DNA from: an uncultured Eubacteriales bacterium
GTDB lineage: Bacteria > Bacillota > Clostridia > Christensenellales > Aristaeellaceae
NCBI GenBank assembly: GCA_900548145.1
Contig: URJB01000001.1
Location: 1-64,000, forward strand
Direction of reading: 5' to 3'
DNA: 64,000 bases
The notes below the pieces were generated by a model that saw nothing but the letters and a program-made list of their open reading frames with translations, ran no database searches and had not been told where the DNA came from. Below are positions 1-9,238 of the stretch, piece after piece; position 1 is the first letter of the stretch; every line of letters starts with the position of its first letter. Both the position numbers and the translations under genes were made by a program.

Positions 1-21
1 GGGTTTTTATTTTTTCTGGAA

Positions 22-1434
22 TTACAATGTTTCCTTCAAGTCGTCCGGCAGTTTTCGCCGCCACCAGCCCGCACGGTAGGCGACGATGGTCATCAGCATA
101 CTGCTGACCCAGGACAGCAGCAAGGAAGCGTAAAGCATATCCGGGTTGCCGTTGGGCCATACGTCGGAACGGGTCAGGTAGGCCAGCAGATAGGCGAGGG
201 GCATCCGCAGGATCACGGTGGAAATGATGCTGATCCACATGGGGATCATGGTTTCGCCCGCGCCGCGCATTTCGCCCTGCAGTACTTGGCTGACCGCAAA
301 GCACAGATACCCCACGGCAAGCCAATGCAGTCCCCGCTGTCCGATGGCCAGCACGTCCTCTGTAGTGGTGAACAGACCGATCAGGTTATGCCCGAAGAGC
401 AAAATGCACAGCACCAGTACGGCAGCCACGCTGAGCGCCAGCAGCATCAGGTCTTTCGTGCCCTGATGGATCCGATCTGCCCGGCGCGCACCGATATTTT
501 GCCCTACATAGGTGGTGGCGGCAGTGCCGAAGGTAAAGTTGGGCATCATGGCAAAGCCGTCCACACGCATGACGGCCACACTGGCAGCAATGACGGACGT
601 GCCCATGGAATTGGTCAGACTTTGGACGATAATAGCGGAAAGGGAAAAAATCGCCTGTGTAATGCCAGCAGGAACCCCCAGCGAACACAGCCGCCTAATA
701 ATGGACCAGTCGGGTTTCAGCGTCTGCCGGTTCACGTCCACCACACGGCGCATCCGGCACAGGCGAACCAGACACATGACTCCGGACACGGCCTGCGCGA
801 TAATGGTCGCCCAGGCCACGCCCGCTACGCCCATGCGGAACTGGCTGACGAACAGAATGTCCAGCACGATGTTCAGAAGGCTGGCCACCAGCAGAGAGAT
901 TAGCGGCATCAGGCTGTCGCCCAGCCCGCGCAGCACACCGGCCAGAATGTTGTAGGCCGCGCCGCCCAGAATGCCGATGAAGATGATCTGCAGGTAGATG
1001 ACGGCCCCTTCCAGCACGTCTGGGGGCGGCGATACCAGCGACATCAGCCATGGGGACAGGGAATAGCCCACAAAGGTCATGAAAAGACCGCTGATGACCG
1101 TCAGCAGAATGGACGCGCCTACCACCCGGCTCAGGGTCTCCCGATCGTGCGCGCCGAAATACTGGGCGGATAGAATGCTGGCGCCCGTGGCGATGCCCAT
1201 GAACAGAACCAGCAGCAGGTTTAGGATGGGCCCGGCGGTGCCGACGGCCGCCAGCGCCGTATCGCCGATATACTGTCCGACCACAATGGAATCCACCGTA
1301 TTGTAGAGCTGCTGGGCCAAATTGCCCACCAGCAGGGGAATCGAAAAACGAACCAGACTGTCCATGGGACGGCCAACCGTCATGTCCTGTACGCCGAACC
1401 AGCTTTGCAGCCAGCCGGTCTTCTTCTGATGCAT
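22..1434 (-). CDS. MATE-family multidrug/organic cation efflux protein
   Basis: Polytopic membrane transporter of the MATE (MOP superfamily) type, expected to export drugs or metabolites by Na+/H+ antiport. The 470-residue product has about twelve hydrophobic segments in two similar halves and the usual start of the family (a PLLVGNLAQQLYNTVDSIVVG stretch around residues 33-53). I place the start at the ATG encoding MHQKK because AGGAGGG lies 6 bases upstream; a longer reading frame begins 10 codons earlier without a ribosome site. It is transcribed away from the AraC-type regulator, and each gene has its own promoter in the gap. Substrate cannot be told from sequence. Confidence 0.9.
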   Translation of the reverse strand: MHQKKTGWLQSWFGVQDMTVGRPMDSLVRFSIPLLVGNLAQQLYNTVDSIVVGQYIGDTALAAVGTAGPILNLLLVLFMGIATGASILSAQYFGAHDRETLSRVVGASILLTVISGLFMTFVGYSLSPWLMSLVSPPPDVLEGAVIYLQIIFIGILGGAAYNILAGVLRGLGDSLMPLISLLVASLLNIVLDILFVSQFRMGVAGVAWATIIAQAVSGVMCLVRLCRMRRVVDVNRQTLKPDWSIIRRLCSLGVPAGITQAIFSLSAIIVQSLTNSMGTSVIAASVAVMRVDGFAMMPNFTFGTAATTYVGQNIGARRADRIHQGTKDLMLLALSVAAVLVLCILLFGHNLIGLFTTTEDVLAIGQRGLHWLAVGYLCFAVSQVLQGEMRGAGETMIPMWISIISTVILRMPLAYLLAYLTRSDVWPNGNPDMLYASLLLSWVSSMLMTIVAYRAGWWRRKLPDDLKETL

Positions 1435-1466
1435 TGAAAAACCCTCCTCTGTTTTGCCTGACATTC

Positions 1467-1495
1467 ATTGTAACAGCAAGAAAAAGGAATGGCAA
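1467..1495 (-). promoter_or_regulatory. Predicted sigma-A promoter for the MATE gene
   Basis: On the minus strand TTGCCA and TACAAT are separated by 17 bases, ending about 30 bases before the chosen start. Confidence 0.5.
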
Positions 1496-1544
1496 TGGGA
1501 AAGTGCTTTTTCCCACGGCGCTGCGGACAGGGGAGCGCCCGGCC

Positions 1545-1573
1545 TTGCAAACCATCCGTTTTGCTTCTATAAT
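1545..1573 (+). promoter_or_regulatory. Predicted sigma-A promoter for the AraC-type regulator
   Basis: TTGCAA, 17-base spacer, TATAAT; the start codon lies 55 bases downstream of the -10 box. Confidence 0.6.
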
Positions 1574-1628
1574 CATAAGGCGAAACGCAGCGGCGTTTCG
1601 GAGATTGAACGCAAGGGAGCCGACATAG

Positions 1629-2426
1629 ATGCGCAGCGCGTTTTACGAAAAAAAGTCCCTTCCGGCCCAGTTGATCTTTTCTCATAAGCTTGGCGACGCT
1701 CCCCATCTGCACAAGGAGATCGAGATCATCTATGTGGCGGAAGGGGAGGCCGTGGCCCACGCAGACCGAAACTGTGAAAGCATCTGTAAGGATTCGCTGT
1801 TCATCAGCTTTCCCAATCAGATTCACTTTTATGAGTCCTGCCATCCCGGTGAGTACTATATTCTGATTGTCCGACCGGAGCTGTTCTTCGGGCTGAGCAG
1901 CACCTTCCGGGATTACATCCCGGAGCACAACACGTTCGCGGAGGCGCAGGAACTGTTCCCGTATATTCATCAGGCTTTTTCGGCGGAAGGGGAATACCGG
2001 GACACCATGATTGCCGGGAGCCTTTCCATGATGATGTGCCGTCTGCTGCCCCAGCTTTCCCTGCGCAAAAAGCTGGAGAGCGGCAATTCCACGCTGCACA
2101 GCATTCTGGAGTACTGCAGCCGCAATGCCTCCGGGCCGCTGGAATTGGAAACTGTGGCGGAAGAAATGCATTTGAGCCGGTTCTACGTTTCCAGACTCTT
2201 GAGCCGGGAACTGCGCATGGGGTTCAGCGAGTATGTCAACCTGCTGCGGGTCAACCGGGCCTGCGACCTTCTGAACGATACCGATAAAAAAATAGCCGAC
2301 ATCTCGGAAGATGCCGGCTTTTCGACGATCCGTTCCTTCAACCGCGCTTTTGCGCGGCATATGAACATGACGCCGATTCAGTACCGTAAAATGCTCAGAG
2401 AGGCTCAGGCCAAAGACTTGAGGTAG
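1629..2426 (+). CDS. AraC-family transcriptional regulator
   Basis: One-component regulator of 265 residues. An N-terminal cupin-like sensor (HLHKEIEIIYVAEGEA around residues 26-41) is followed by a C-terminal double helix-turn-helix (about residues 165-258) containing the family pattern IADISEDAGFSTIRSFNRAF. Such proteins usually sense a sugar or small ligand and activate a nearby catabolic operon. Its 3' end overlaps by 22 bases the convergent sugar-isomerase gene, so the ThuA / Gfo-Idh / isomerase operon is the obvious candidate target; this is inference from position. AAGGGAG lies upstream of the ATG. Confidence 0.9.
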   Translation: MRSAFYEKKSLPAQLIFSHKLGDAPHLHKEIEIIYVAEGEAVAHADRNCESICKDSLFISFPNQIHFYESCHPGEYYILIVRPELFFGLSSTFRDYIPEHNTFAEAQELFPYIHQAFSAEGEYRDTMIAGSLSMMMCRLLPQLSLRKKLESGNSTLHSILEYCSRNASGPLELETVAEEMHLSRFYVSRLLSRELRMGFSEYVNLLRVNRACDLLNDTDKKIADISEDAGFSTIRSFNRAFARHMNMTPIQYRKMLREAQAKDLR

Positions 2427-3220
2427 TTGATGCTCATTTCAGCGCATTCCATGGGCGTCTTGTCCATGCTGGGCTGATCCTGCTCCACAACGACCCATTC
2501 CGCGCCCGCATCCTTGGCAGCAGCCAGAATGGCGGGGAAGTCCTGCTTGCCATAGCCGACGGGACGGAATTCGAACTTGTTGGATTCTTCTTCCTTCTTG
2601 TCGTCGTCAATGCCGATCAGAGCGTACATATGCTCGCTCTTTTCGCCGGAGAAGTCCTTCAGATGCACAATGTGAGCGCGGCCGGTGTACTTGCGCAGGT
2701 AGGCGCCGGGGTCTTCCCCGGCCACCTTGACCCAGCAGGTGTCCACTTCGGTCTCCAGAATATCGGAGGGAACTTCCTTATAAAGGATGTCCAGCGCGTA
2801 TTCGCCGTTCAGCTTCACAAATTCGAAGTCGTGGTTGTGGTAGCACAGCTGCATTCCCAGTTCCTTCGCCTTCTTGCCCAGCAGCTTCGCGCCGTCGATG
2901 ACTTCCTGGAACTTGGGCTGGCCGGGACGGTATTCCTCGGTCAGATAGGGGATCACGACAAATTTGCAGCCGATATCGGCATACACCTTCAGCACGCCGT
3001 CGGGATCGTTCATCATATCCACAAAGGGAACGTGGGCAGACAGGGGAATGAGGCCGATCTCTTTGCACAGGTTCCGAACTTCTTCCGCGCCGTGGCCGAA
3101 CAGACCGGCAAACTCAACCGCGTCATAGCCCAGCGCCTTTACCTTGCGCAGGGTGCCTTCAAAATCCTTTTCCAGATCCTCACGGACGGAATAGAGTTGC
3201 AGACCAATGGGAAAATTCAT
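2405..3220 (-). CDS. Sugar phosphate isomerase/epimerase (xylose isomerase-like TIM barrel)
   Basis: A 271-residue AP-endonuclease-2/xylose-isomerase-like TIM barrel, the family of IolE/IolI-type inosose or ketose isomerases. Candidate metal ligands occur at the family positions: ETEVD, CYHNHDFEF and a late WVVVEQDQP. It is the last gene of a three-gene operon (ThuA, Gfo/Idh oxidoreductase, isomerase), a common combination for catabolism of oxidised or keto sugars. Substrate is not identifiable. The start has AAAGGAGAAATCGCT directly before it. The 3' end overlaps the convergent regulator gene by 22 bases. Confidence 0.88.
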   Translation of the reverse strand: MNFPIGLQLYSVREDLEKDFEGTLRKVKALGYDAVEFAGLFGHGAEEVRNLCKEIGLIPLSAHVPFVDMMNDPDGVLKVYADIGCKFVVIPYLTEEYRPGQPKFQEVIDGAKLLGKKAKELGMQLCYHNHDFEFVKLNGEYALDILYKEVPSDILETEVDTCWVKVAGEDPGAYLRKYTGRAHIVHLKDFSGEKSEHMYALIGIDDDKKEEESNKFEFRPVGYGKQDFPAILAAAKDAGAEWVVVEQDQPSMDKTPMECAEMSINYLKSLA

Positions 3221-3246
3221 AGCGATTTCTCCTTTTTACAGAGCGA

Positions 3247-4401
3247 TCAGATTTCAGGGATGTTGATCTCCACTTCGTGGCCGATCTCATTGGACTTGAA
3301 GATACCGTCGATGATGGCCTGATTGTAGAGAATCTGGCTGGTGGGCACGGGAGCCTTGCCGCCGGTGATGATGGCGTCCAGGAAGGAGCGGATCTTCTTG
3401 TCCCACAGGTCGCTCTTGTCCTCGATCAGAGGAATGGTGGTCTCCACGGGAGCGCCGGCCACATCGTGATACAGGGTCATGGGCTTGTTGAAGCTGCCGT
3501 TCCAGCACTCGGTGGAGGGAATGCGCAGGCCGCCCTTGGTGCCCAGAATCAGGGTATCGCCGGTGGTGTCCATGTGCATATACCAGGAAATGCGGAAGTC
3601 CACGATCACATCGCCGTCCAGACGGATGTAAGCGGAAGCAAAGTCATCCACGGAGAACTTCTTGGCGCACTCGGGCTTGCCCACAGCGGCGTAAGCTTCG
3701 GGGGTCTTGCCGCCGAAGTCGCTGGCGCGGCCGGTGACGGTCAGGGGCTTGGGATAGCCGATGGCGTTCAGCACCATATCCAGCGCATAGCAGCCAATGT
3801 CGCCCACAGCGCCAATGCCGGCCTTGTCGTTTTCGATGAAGGTCTCGGACCAGCTGACCGGGATGCCGTGACGGCGGCCGCCGCCGGTCTGGATGTAGTA
3901 CACGCGGCCCAGTTCGCCGGACTCGACGATCTTCTTGATCATCTTCATGTTGGCGTCCAGACGGGGCTGGAAGCCGACGGACACGATCTTGCCGCTCTTC
4001 TTTTCAGCCTTGCAGATTTCCACGGCTTCGTCCAGCGTGACGGTCATGGGCTTCTCCAGCAGCACGTTCAGGCCATGCTCCAGAGCGTAGATGGTGCACA
4101 CGGCGTGGTTGCGGTTGTACACGCAAACGCTGACGGCGTCCATGGGCACGGTGTCGATCATCTTCTTGTAGTCCTCGAAGGTGGGGGCCTCGACTTCGTA
4201 TTCCTTCAGGAACTTTTCGGCCTTGCCGGGGATCAGGTCACAGGCGGCCACGATCTCCACGTCGGGCTGATGCAGGTAAGCCTTGATGTGGCTGTGGGCG
4301 ATTCCGCCGGTGCCGATGATGCCGATACGCAGCTTCTTCTCGCTGTAAACGGCCTCTTTTTCCGTCATGTCGGTGCTGAAGTTGTTCATATCAAGAGCCA
4401 T
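3247..4401 (-). CDS. Gfo/Idh/MocA-family NAD(P)-dependent sugar oxidoreductase
   Basis: 384 residues. An N-terminal Rossmann fold (GIIGTGGIA at residues 27-35) binds NAD(P), the EKP motif at residues 116-118 carries the catalytic lysine, and the C-terminal alpha/beta domain binds sugar. Family members oxidise or reduce sugars, inositols or their derivatives. The N-terminus is about 20 residues longer than usual, but GGGAGG sits 9 bases before this ATG, so I keep it. It lies 16 bases downstream of the ThuA gene and 26 bases upstream of the isomerase, so all three are almost surely co-transcribed. Confidence 0.92.
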   Translation of the reverse strand: MALDMNNFSTDMTEKEAVYSEKKLRIGIIGTGGIAHSHIKAYLHQPDVEIVAACDLIPGKAEKFLKEYEVEAPTFEDYKKMIDTVPMDAVSVCVYNRNHAVCTIYALEHGLNVLLEKPMTVTLDEAVEICKAEKKSGKIVSVGFQPRLDANMKMIKKIVESGELGRVYYIQTGGGRRHGIPVSWSETFIENDKAGIGAVGDIGCYALDMVLNAIGYPKPLTVTGRASDFGGKTPEAYAAVGKPECAKKFSVDDFASAYIRLDGDVIVDFRISWYMHMDTTGDTLILGTKGGLRIPSTECWNGSFNKPMTLYHDVAGAPVETTIPLIEDKSDLWDKKIRSFLDAIITGGKAPVPTSQILYNQAIIDGIFKSNEIGHEVEINIPEI

Positions 4402-4417
4402 GATCCTGTTCCTCCCT

Positions 4418-5137
4418 TTAGTCGTTTTCCAGAGGTTTCTTTACATGGGGGCATTCCAGCGCGCCCACACGGCGGATGGGAGCCGCCCAGTGGATGGCGT
4501 TGCGGATGACCTGCAGAATTTCCGGCTGATAGTAGATCGGGAATTCTTCGTGGCCGGGCTGGAAGTAGAAAATGCGTCCGTTGCCGCGGAAGAAGCAGCA
4601 GCCGGAGCGAAACACTTCACCGCCCTCGTAGTTGCCGATGAAGACCAGCTGGTCAGGTTCGGGAATATCGAAGGGCTCGCCGTAGGTCTCCACGTGATCG
4701 ATCTTGATGAAGCGGCCGATTCCCTGCGCGATGGGATGAGAAGGATTGCAGACCCACACCAGCTCACGCTCGGAATCCTCGCGCCAGGTCAGGTTGCAGG
4801 TCGTGCCCATCAGGCGGCGGAAAGGCTTGGAATGATGGCCGGAATGAAGGAAGATCGCGCCCATGCCCTTCAGCACGGACTGCTGCACCCGATCCACCAC
4901 TTCGTCGGGCACTTTCTCATGCGCCATGTGGCCCCACCAGATCAGTACATCGGTCTCGTCCAGCACCTGCTGGCTCAGGCCGTCGGGCAGATCATCCAGC
5001 GTGACCGTGCGGACGCTGATCTCGTCGCTTTCCAGTCCTTTTTTCAGCGCGCCGTGGATTCCTTCGGGATAGACGGCACGAACCGAGTCGGACGTTTTTT
5101 CATGAAGACCTTCATTGTATACCGTTACACGAATCAA
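4418..5137 (-). CDS. ThuA-domain (trehalose-utilisation-like) protein
   Basis: 239 residues with a ThuA/class-I amidotransferase-like fold throughout (DVLIWWGHMAHE, GMGAIFLHSGHHS, PSHPIAQGIG, FYFQPGHEEFP). ThuA-type proteins sit in operons for disaccharide or keto-sugar use; their exact reaction is not settled. I choose a TTG start: GGAGG lies 8 bases upstream and the product then begins (M)IRVTVYNE, the usual ThuA N-terminus. A GTG three codons earlier lies inside the ribosome site. First gene of the ThuA / Gfo-Idh / isomerase operon. Confidence 0.88.
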   Translation of the reverse strand: MIRVTVYNEGLHEKTSDSVRAVYPEGIHGALKKGLESDEISVRTVTLDDLPDGLSQQVLDETDVLIWWGHMAHEKVPDEVVDRVQQSVLKGMGAIFLHSGHHSKPFRRLMGTTCNLTWREDSERELVWVCNPSHPIAQGIGRFIKIDHVETYGEPFDIPEPDQLVFIGNYEGGEVFRSGCCFFRGNGRIFYFQPGHEEFPIYYQPEILQVIRNAIHWAAPIRRVGALECPHVKKPLEND

Positions 5138-5220
5138 GGTCTGCACCTCCTGTGCTTTTAATGGCGCGACATTTCAAAAGCCGTTATGTCATTGAAATAC
5201 CGCTCCTTTTATTCACCGTC

Positions 5221-5249
5221 ATTATACAAAACGAGCTATGAAGACTCAA
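5221..5249 (-). promoter_or_regulatory. Predicted promoter of the ThuA operon
   Basis: Minus strand TTGAGT, 17-base spacer, TATAAT. The -35 box sits inside the loop of the inverted repeat at 5233-5263. Confidence 0.6.
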
Positions 5250-5263
5250 GTCATTCATAGCTC
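5233..5263. repeat. Inverted repeat over the ThuA-operon promoter (operator or terminator)
   Basis: GAGCTATGA and TCATAGCTC form a perfect 9-bp inverted repeat with a 13-base centre. Read on the minus strand it follows the stop of the upstream MATE gene by 29 bases and is followed by GTTTTG, so it could end that transcript. It also spans the -35 element of the ThuA-operon promoter, so it could be an operator. Confidence 0.5.
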
Positions 5264-5292
5264 AATTTATGGACATATTTTGCACTTGAACG

Positions 5293-6660
5293 TTAAGGCC
5301 GGGTGACGTTCTTGATCCATCGGTCGCCCCGGAGCCGCACCATGGCAATGATCCATTTGAAGCACTGGTCGATCCTCGTGCAGAGGAACACCAGCGGCAG
5401 GGGCAGTTTCCAGACAAACGCGGCCAGATAGGTCAGCGGCAGCACCACCAGCCAGCCGCAGATCATGTCCACGGTCATCACGAAACGGCTGTCGCCCGCG
5501 CCCCGGTTGATGCCCACAAAGCAGGAGGCGTGATAGGTGGTACCCAGCAGCGTTACCGCGCCGATGGCAATCATCTGAGAGGCCAGCGTCACTACGTCCT
5601 GTTCCTGCCCGTAGAGGGAAATGAAGGGCCTGCGCAGGCTGAATACGATGGTGCACATCACCACGCCCACACAGGCGAACAGCACCTGAATGGTCTGGGA
5701 ATACTGGCGCGCCCGGGCATAGTCCCCGGCGCCCACGGCCTTGCCCACCAGCACGCACGCGCCGCCCGCCAACGCAAAGGTGAACATGGTACCCAGGTTG
5801 ATCATGGTGTCGGTGATGTTCATGGCGCTCATCATGGTTTTGCCCAGATAGCCGATGATGGCCATTTTTAGGAGCCCCACCAGCGCCCACTGTGCATCGG
5901 TCAGACCCACTGGCAGACCGAATTTGGCATAGTCCCGCCAAGCCCAGCTTTCATGTTTGAGCAGCTCCTTCGGCTGGATGGAGATCGCCTTCTGCACCCG
6001 GAAGCAGTAGACCCAGATGACGGCCAGTTCGATGATACGGGCCGCTACCGTAGCAATGGCCGCCCCCTGAACGCCCAGCGCGGGCAGGCCGAACAGGCCG
6101 AAGATCAGCAACGCGTTCAGGCATACGTTGGACAGCAGGGAGATCACCGCGGCGTACAGCGTCATCTTAACCACTTCCACGCCCTTCAGACAGCCCGTCA
6201 GCGCACTGGACAGGGCCAGCGGCAGATAGGCCAGACAGGCGATACGCAGATAGGAAATGGCGATGGGGGTCAGCGCGGCCTCCTGCCGGTCCAGCACCAC
6301 GGAGATCACCGCGTGGGGGAAAAGCTCGATGACCGATACGATCACCGCCGCGAACAGCAGGCAGACGGAGGCCGTCACCGCGAACACCCGCTTGACGGAT
6401 TCCGTGTCCCGCTTGCCCCAGTACTGGGAGATCAGCACCATCGCGCCGCCGCCCAGCCCGGACAGCGCCGCCGTCACAAAGGTACTGACGCTGTTGGCCT
6501 GCGAGACCGGGGCCAGAGCTTCCGCATGGAAACGGGACACCATCACGTTGTCCGCCATCAGCACCAGCAGGGAGATGAGCGACTGCAGCGCCGCCGGCAG
6601 CGACAGGCGCACCAGCGTTTTGTAAAAATCCTTATCCTTGACAAAAAACGAGGGCTTCAC
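5293..6660 (-). CDS. MATE-family efflux transporter
   Basis: A second MATE exporter, 455 residues, with the double-half hydrophobic pattern (SLPAALQSLISLLVLMADNVMVS near the N-terminus; a matching second half from about residue 240). I favour a GTG start encoding (M)KPSFFVKDKDF: GGAAAGG lies 9 bases upstream, and a likely promoter (TTGCCG, 17 bases, TATACT, minus strand 6696-6724) gives a leader of about 30 bases. An ATG 8 codons earlier would lie about 5 bases from that transcript start and has no ribosome site. It is divergent from the pentulose-kinase gene; the exported substrate is unknown. Confidence 0.87.
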   Translation of the reverse strand: MKPSFFVKDKDFYKTLVRLSLPAALQSLISLLVLMADNVMVSRFHAEALAPVSQANSVSTFVTAALSGLGGGAMVLISQYWGKRDTESVKRVFAVTASVCLLFAAVIVSVIELFPHAVISVVLDRQEAALTPIAISYLRIACLAYLPLALSSALTGCLKGVEVVKMTLYAAVISLLSNVCLNALLIFGLFGLPALGVQGAAIATVAARIIELAVIWVYCFRVQKAISIQPKELLKHESWAWRDYAKFGLPVGLTDAQWALVGLLKMAIIGYLGKTMMSAMNITDTMINLGTMFTFALAGGACVLVGKAVGAGDYARARQYSQTIQVLFACVGVVMCTIVFSLRRPFISLYGQEQDVVTLASQMIAIGAVTLLGTTYHASCFVGINRGAGDSRFVMTVDMICGWLVVLPLTYLAAFVWKLPLPLVFLCTRIDQCFKWIIAMVRLRGDRWIKNVTRP

Positions 6661-6826
6661 CCAAATCATCCTTTCCAGAACCATTGACGCGCGTCAGTAT
6701 AGCACAGCCGCGTTTTTTCGGCAAGAACCTGCCCGAAACGTTTTTTACCGGCAGGCAGGAAATGACGAAGAGGATAGAGAATATTCTTACAAAACCGAAT
6801 GCAAACGACACAGGAGGATTTTGACC

Positions 6827-8422
6827 ATGACGACGCAGGAAAATGCCATCCGCCGCGGCGAGTGCTGTCTGGGTATTGAACTGGGCTCTACCCGCATCAA
6901 GGCGGTTCTGATCGACGAAACTCACGCCCCGGCGGCCATGGGCGTTTACGATTGGGAAAACCGGCTGGAAAACGGCGTGTGGACTTATCATATGGAAGAC
7001 GTGTGGCAGGGGATTCAGGACGCGTTCGCCGACCTGCGCGCAAATGTGAAACAGCAGTACGGCGTGGAACTGACCCGTCTTGCGGGAATCGGCGTCTCCG
7101 CCATGATGCACGGTTATCTGCCGTTTGACGCGCAGGGCAAGCTGCTGACCCCTTTCCGCACTTGGCGCAATACCATGACGGCGAAAGCTGCCGAGGACCT
7201 GACCGAACTGTTTCAGTTCAACGTACCCCAGCGCTGGAGCATCGCTCATCTGTATCAGGCTATTTTGAATGAAGAACCCCATGTCAAAGACGTGGCCTTC
7301 CTGACCACGCTGGCCGGGTATGTCCATTGGAAGTTGACGGGCCGGAAGGTGCTGGGCGTGGGAGACGCTTCCGGCATGTTCCCCATCGACAGCGATAAAC
7401 TGGATTATGACAGCCACATGGCGGATGCTTTCGATGAAAAGGTTGCCCCCCTGCATTTTGGCTGGAAGCTGCGGGAGATTCTGCCTCAGGTGCTGAATGC
7501 GGGCGAGGAAGCGGGTACGCTGACGGAAGAAGGCGCGAAGCTGCTGGATCCCACCGGCCAGCTGGAAGCGGGCGTACCGCTCTGCCCGCCGGAAGGCGAC
7601 GCGGGCACGGGCATGGCCGCCACCAACAGCGTGGCCGTCCGCACGGGTAACGTGTCCGCGGGTACGTCCGTATTCGCCATGATCGTGCTGGAGAAGCCCC
7701 TGAGCAAGGTTTACCCGGAGATCGACATGGTCACGACCCCCTCCGGCAAGCCGGTGGCCATGGTTCACTGCAATAACTGTACCAGCGACATCAACGCATG
7801 GGCGGATATGCTCTATGGCTTTGCGGGCGCAGCAGGGCTTGAAATCAAGAAGGGCGACGTATACACCACCCTGTTCAACGCTGCCATGAAAGGCGAAGCG
7901 GACTGCGGCGGGGTGCTGCACTACAGCTATCTTTCCGGCGAGCCTATCACCGGCATGGAGGAAGGCCGCCCCATGATGGTTCGCCTGCCCGACACTTCTT
8001 TCAGCTTTGCCAACTGCGCCCGTTCGCTGGTGTACGGCGCTATGGTGACGCTGAAGTTGGGCATGGATATTCTGGCCGGGGAAAACGTGCGCATGGATTC
8101 CCTGCTGGGACATGGCGGCTTCTTCAAGACCCCCGGAACCGCTCAAAAGCTGCTGGCCGGGGCGCTGAACACGCCGGTTTCTGTGATGGAGACCGCCGGT
8201 GAAGGCGGCCCCTGGGGCATGGCGTTGCTGGCAGCTTACCGGGTGCATCGCGAAACGGACGAAACACTGGAGGATTACCTTGCCCATCACGTCTTTGCCG
8301 GGGCCAACAGCGTGACCATCGAACCCGACTCCGAGGATGTGCAGGGCTTCGCGGTCTATGCGCAGCGCTTTGAAGCAGGGCTCTCTGCCGAGCGGGCAGC
8401 CGTTTCGGCCCTGAAGGTTTGA
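6827..8422 (+). CDS. FGGY-family carbohydrate kinase, probable L-ribulokinase or xylulokinase type
   Basis: 531 residues with the two actin-like ATPase domains of FGGY kinases: phosphate-1 loop GIELGSTRIK (residues 17-26) and C-terminal nucleotide-binding segment GHGGFFKTPGTAQ followed by GEGGPWGMALLA. It phosphorylates a sugar, most likely a ketopentose such as L-ribulose because AraD follows 34 bases downstream and would use L-ribulose 5-phosphate. The ATG is chosen from CAGGAGG 7 bases upstream; the reading frame stays open for another 63 codons 5' without such a site. No isomerase (araA) is in the window. Confidence 0.88.
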   Translation: MTTQENAIRRGECCLGIELGSTRIKAVLIDETHAPAAMGVYDWENRLENGVWTYHMEDVWQGIQDAFADLRANVKQQYGVELTRLAGIGVSAMMHGYLPFDAQGKLLTPFRTWRNTMTAKAAEDLTELFQFNVPQRWSIAHLYQAILNEEPHVKDVAFLTTLAGYVHWKLTGRKVLGVGDASGMFPIDSDKLDYDSHMADAFDEKVAPLHFGWKLREILPQVLNAGEEAGTLTEEGAKLLDPTGQLEAGVPLCPPEGDAGTGMAATNSVAVRTGNVSAGTSVFAMIVLEKPLSKVYPEIDMVTTPSGKPVAMVHCNNCTSDINAWADMLYGFAGAAGLEIKKGDVYTTLFNAAMKGEADCGGVLHYSYLSGEPITGMEEGRPMMVRLPDTSFSFANCARSLVYGAMVTLKLGMDILAGENVRMDSLLGHGGFFKTPGTAQKLLAGALNTPVSVMETAGEGGPWGMALLAAYRVHRETDETLEDYLAHHVFAGANSVTIEPDSEDVQGFAVYAQRFEAGLSAERAAVSALKV

Positions 8423-8456
8423 AACCATCGTTTATCATGGAAAGAAGGAATTACTC

Positions 8457-9158
8457 GTGCTGAAAAAACTGAAACATGCGGTTTATGAAGCCAATATGGA
8501 GCTTCCTCACCGGGGACTGGTAACGTATACGTGGGGCAACGTTTCCGGCATCGACCGGGAGCGGGGACTTGTGGTCATCAAGCCCTCCGGCGTTTCCTAC
8601 GACGAGTTGACCCCGGACGATCTGGTGGTGCTGGATCTGGACGGCAAGGTGGTGGATGGCAAACTGAATCCCTCGTCGGATACCAAGACCCATCTGGAAC
8701 TGTATAAGGCGTTCCCGGAGATCGGCGGCATCGTCCATACGCATAGCCCCTATGCCGTGGGCTGGGCGCAGGCCGGACGGGATATTCTCGCCTATGGAAC
8801 GACCCACGCGGACTACTTCTACGGCCCGGTTCCCTGCTGCCGCAGTCTGACGGAGCAGGAAGTGGAAGAAGACTATGAACGCAATACCGGGCTGGTGATC
8901 GTGGAGACCTTCCGCCAGCGAGAACTGGATCCTGTCCATGTACCCGGAGCCATTTGCCGCAACCACGGCCCCTTCACATGGGGCAAGGACGCGGCACAGG
9001 CGGTGTATCACGCGGTCGTGCTGGAAGAAGTAGCAAAAATGGCGGTCTACACCACGCAGATCGCCCCGGACGCTCAGCCCGCGCCGCAGTATGTGCTCGA
9101 TAAGCACTTTCTGCGCAAGCACGGCCCCAATGCCTATTACGGTCAGAAGAAAGACTGA
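8457..9158 (+). CDS. araD: L-ribulose-5-phosphate 4-epimerase
   Basis: Converts L-ribulose 5-phosphate to D-xylulose 5-phosphate by retro-aldol chemistry, feeding arabinose into the pentose phosphate pathway. 233 residues of class-II aldolase/AraD fold. The family metal ligands are present: D75, H94 and H96 (IVHTHSP) and H170 (RNHGPF). N-terminal GNVSG and KPSGVSYDEL are typical of AraD. GTG start with GAAGGAA upstream. Forms an operon with the preceding kinase and ends at a strong terminator. Confidence 0.95.
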   Translation: MLKKLKHAVYEANMELPHRGLVTYTWGNVSGIDRERGLVVIKPSGVSYDELTPDDLVVLDLDGKVVDGKLNPSSDTKTHLELYKAFPEIGGIVHTHSPYAVGWAQAGRDILAYGTTHADYFYGPVPCCRSLTEQEVEEDYERNTGLVIVETFRQRELDPVHVPGAICRNHGPFTWGKDAAQAVYHAVVLEEVAKMAVYTTQIAPDAQPAPQYVLDKHFLRKHGPNAYYGQKKD

Positions 9159-9162
9159 CGCA

Positions 9163-9207
9163 AAATCCCCGGCGGAGTTTCTAACAGCTCCGCCGGGGAT
9201 TCTTTCT
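9163..9207 (+). terminator. Rho-independent terminator after araD
   Basis: Perfect 14-bp stem (9163-9176 with 9188-9201), 11-base loop, then CTTTCT. Confidence 0.85.
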
Positions 9208-9238
9208 ATATAAAAATGTGAAATGAAAGGTGCTTTTG

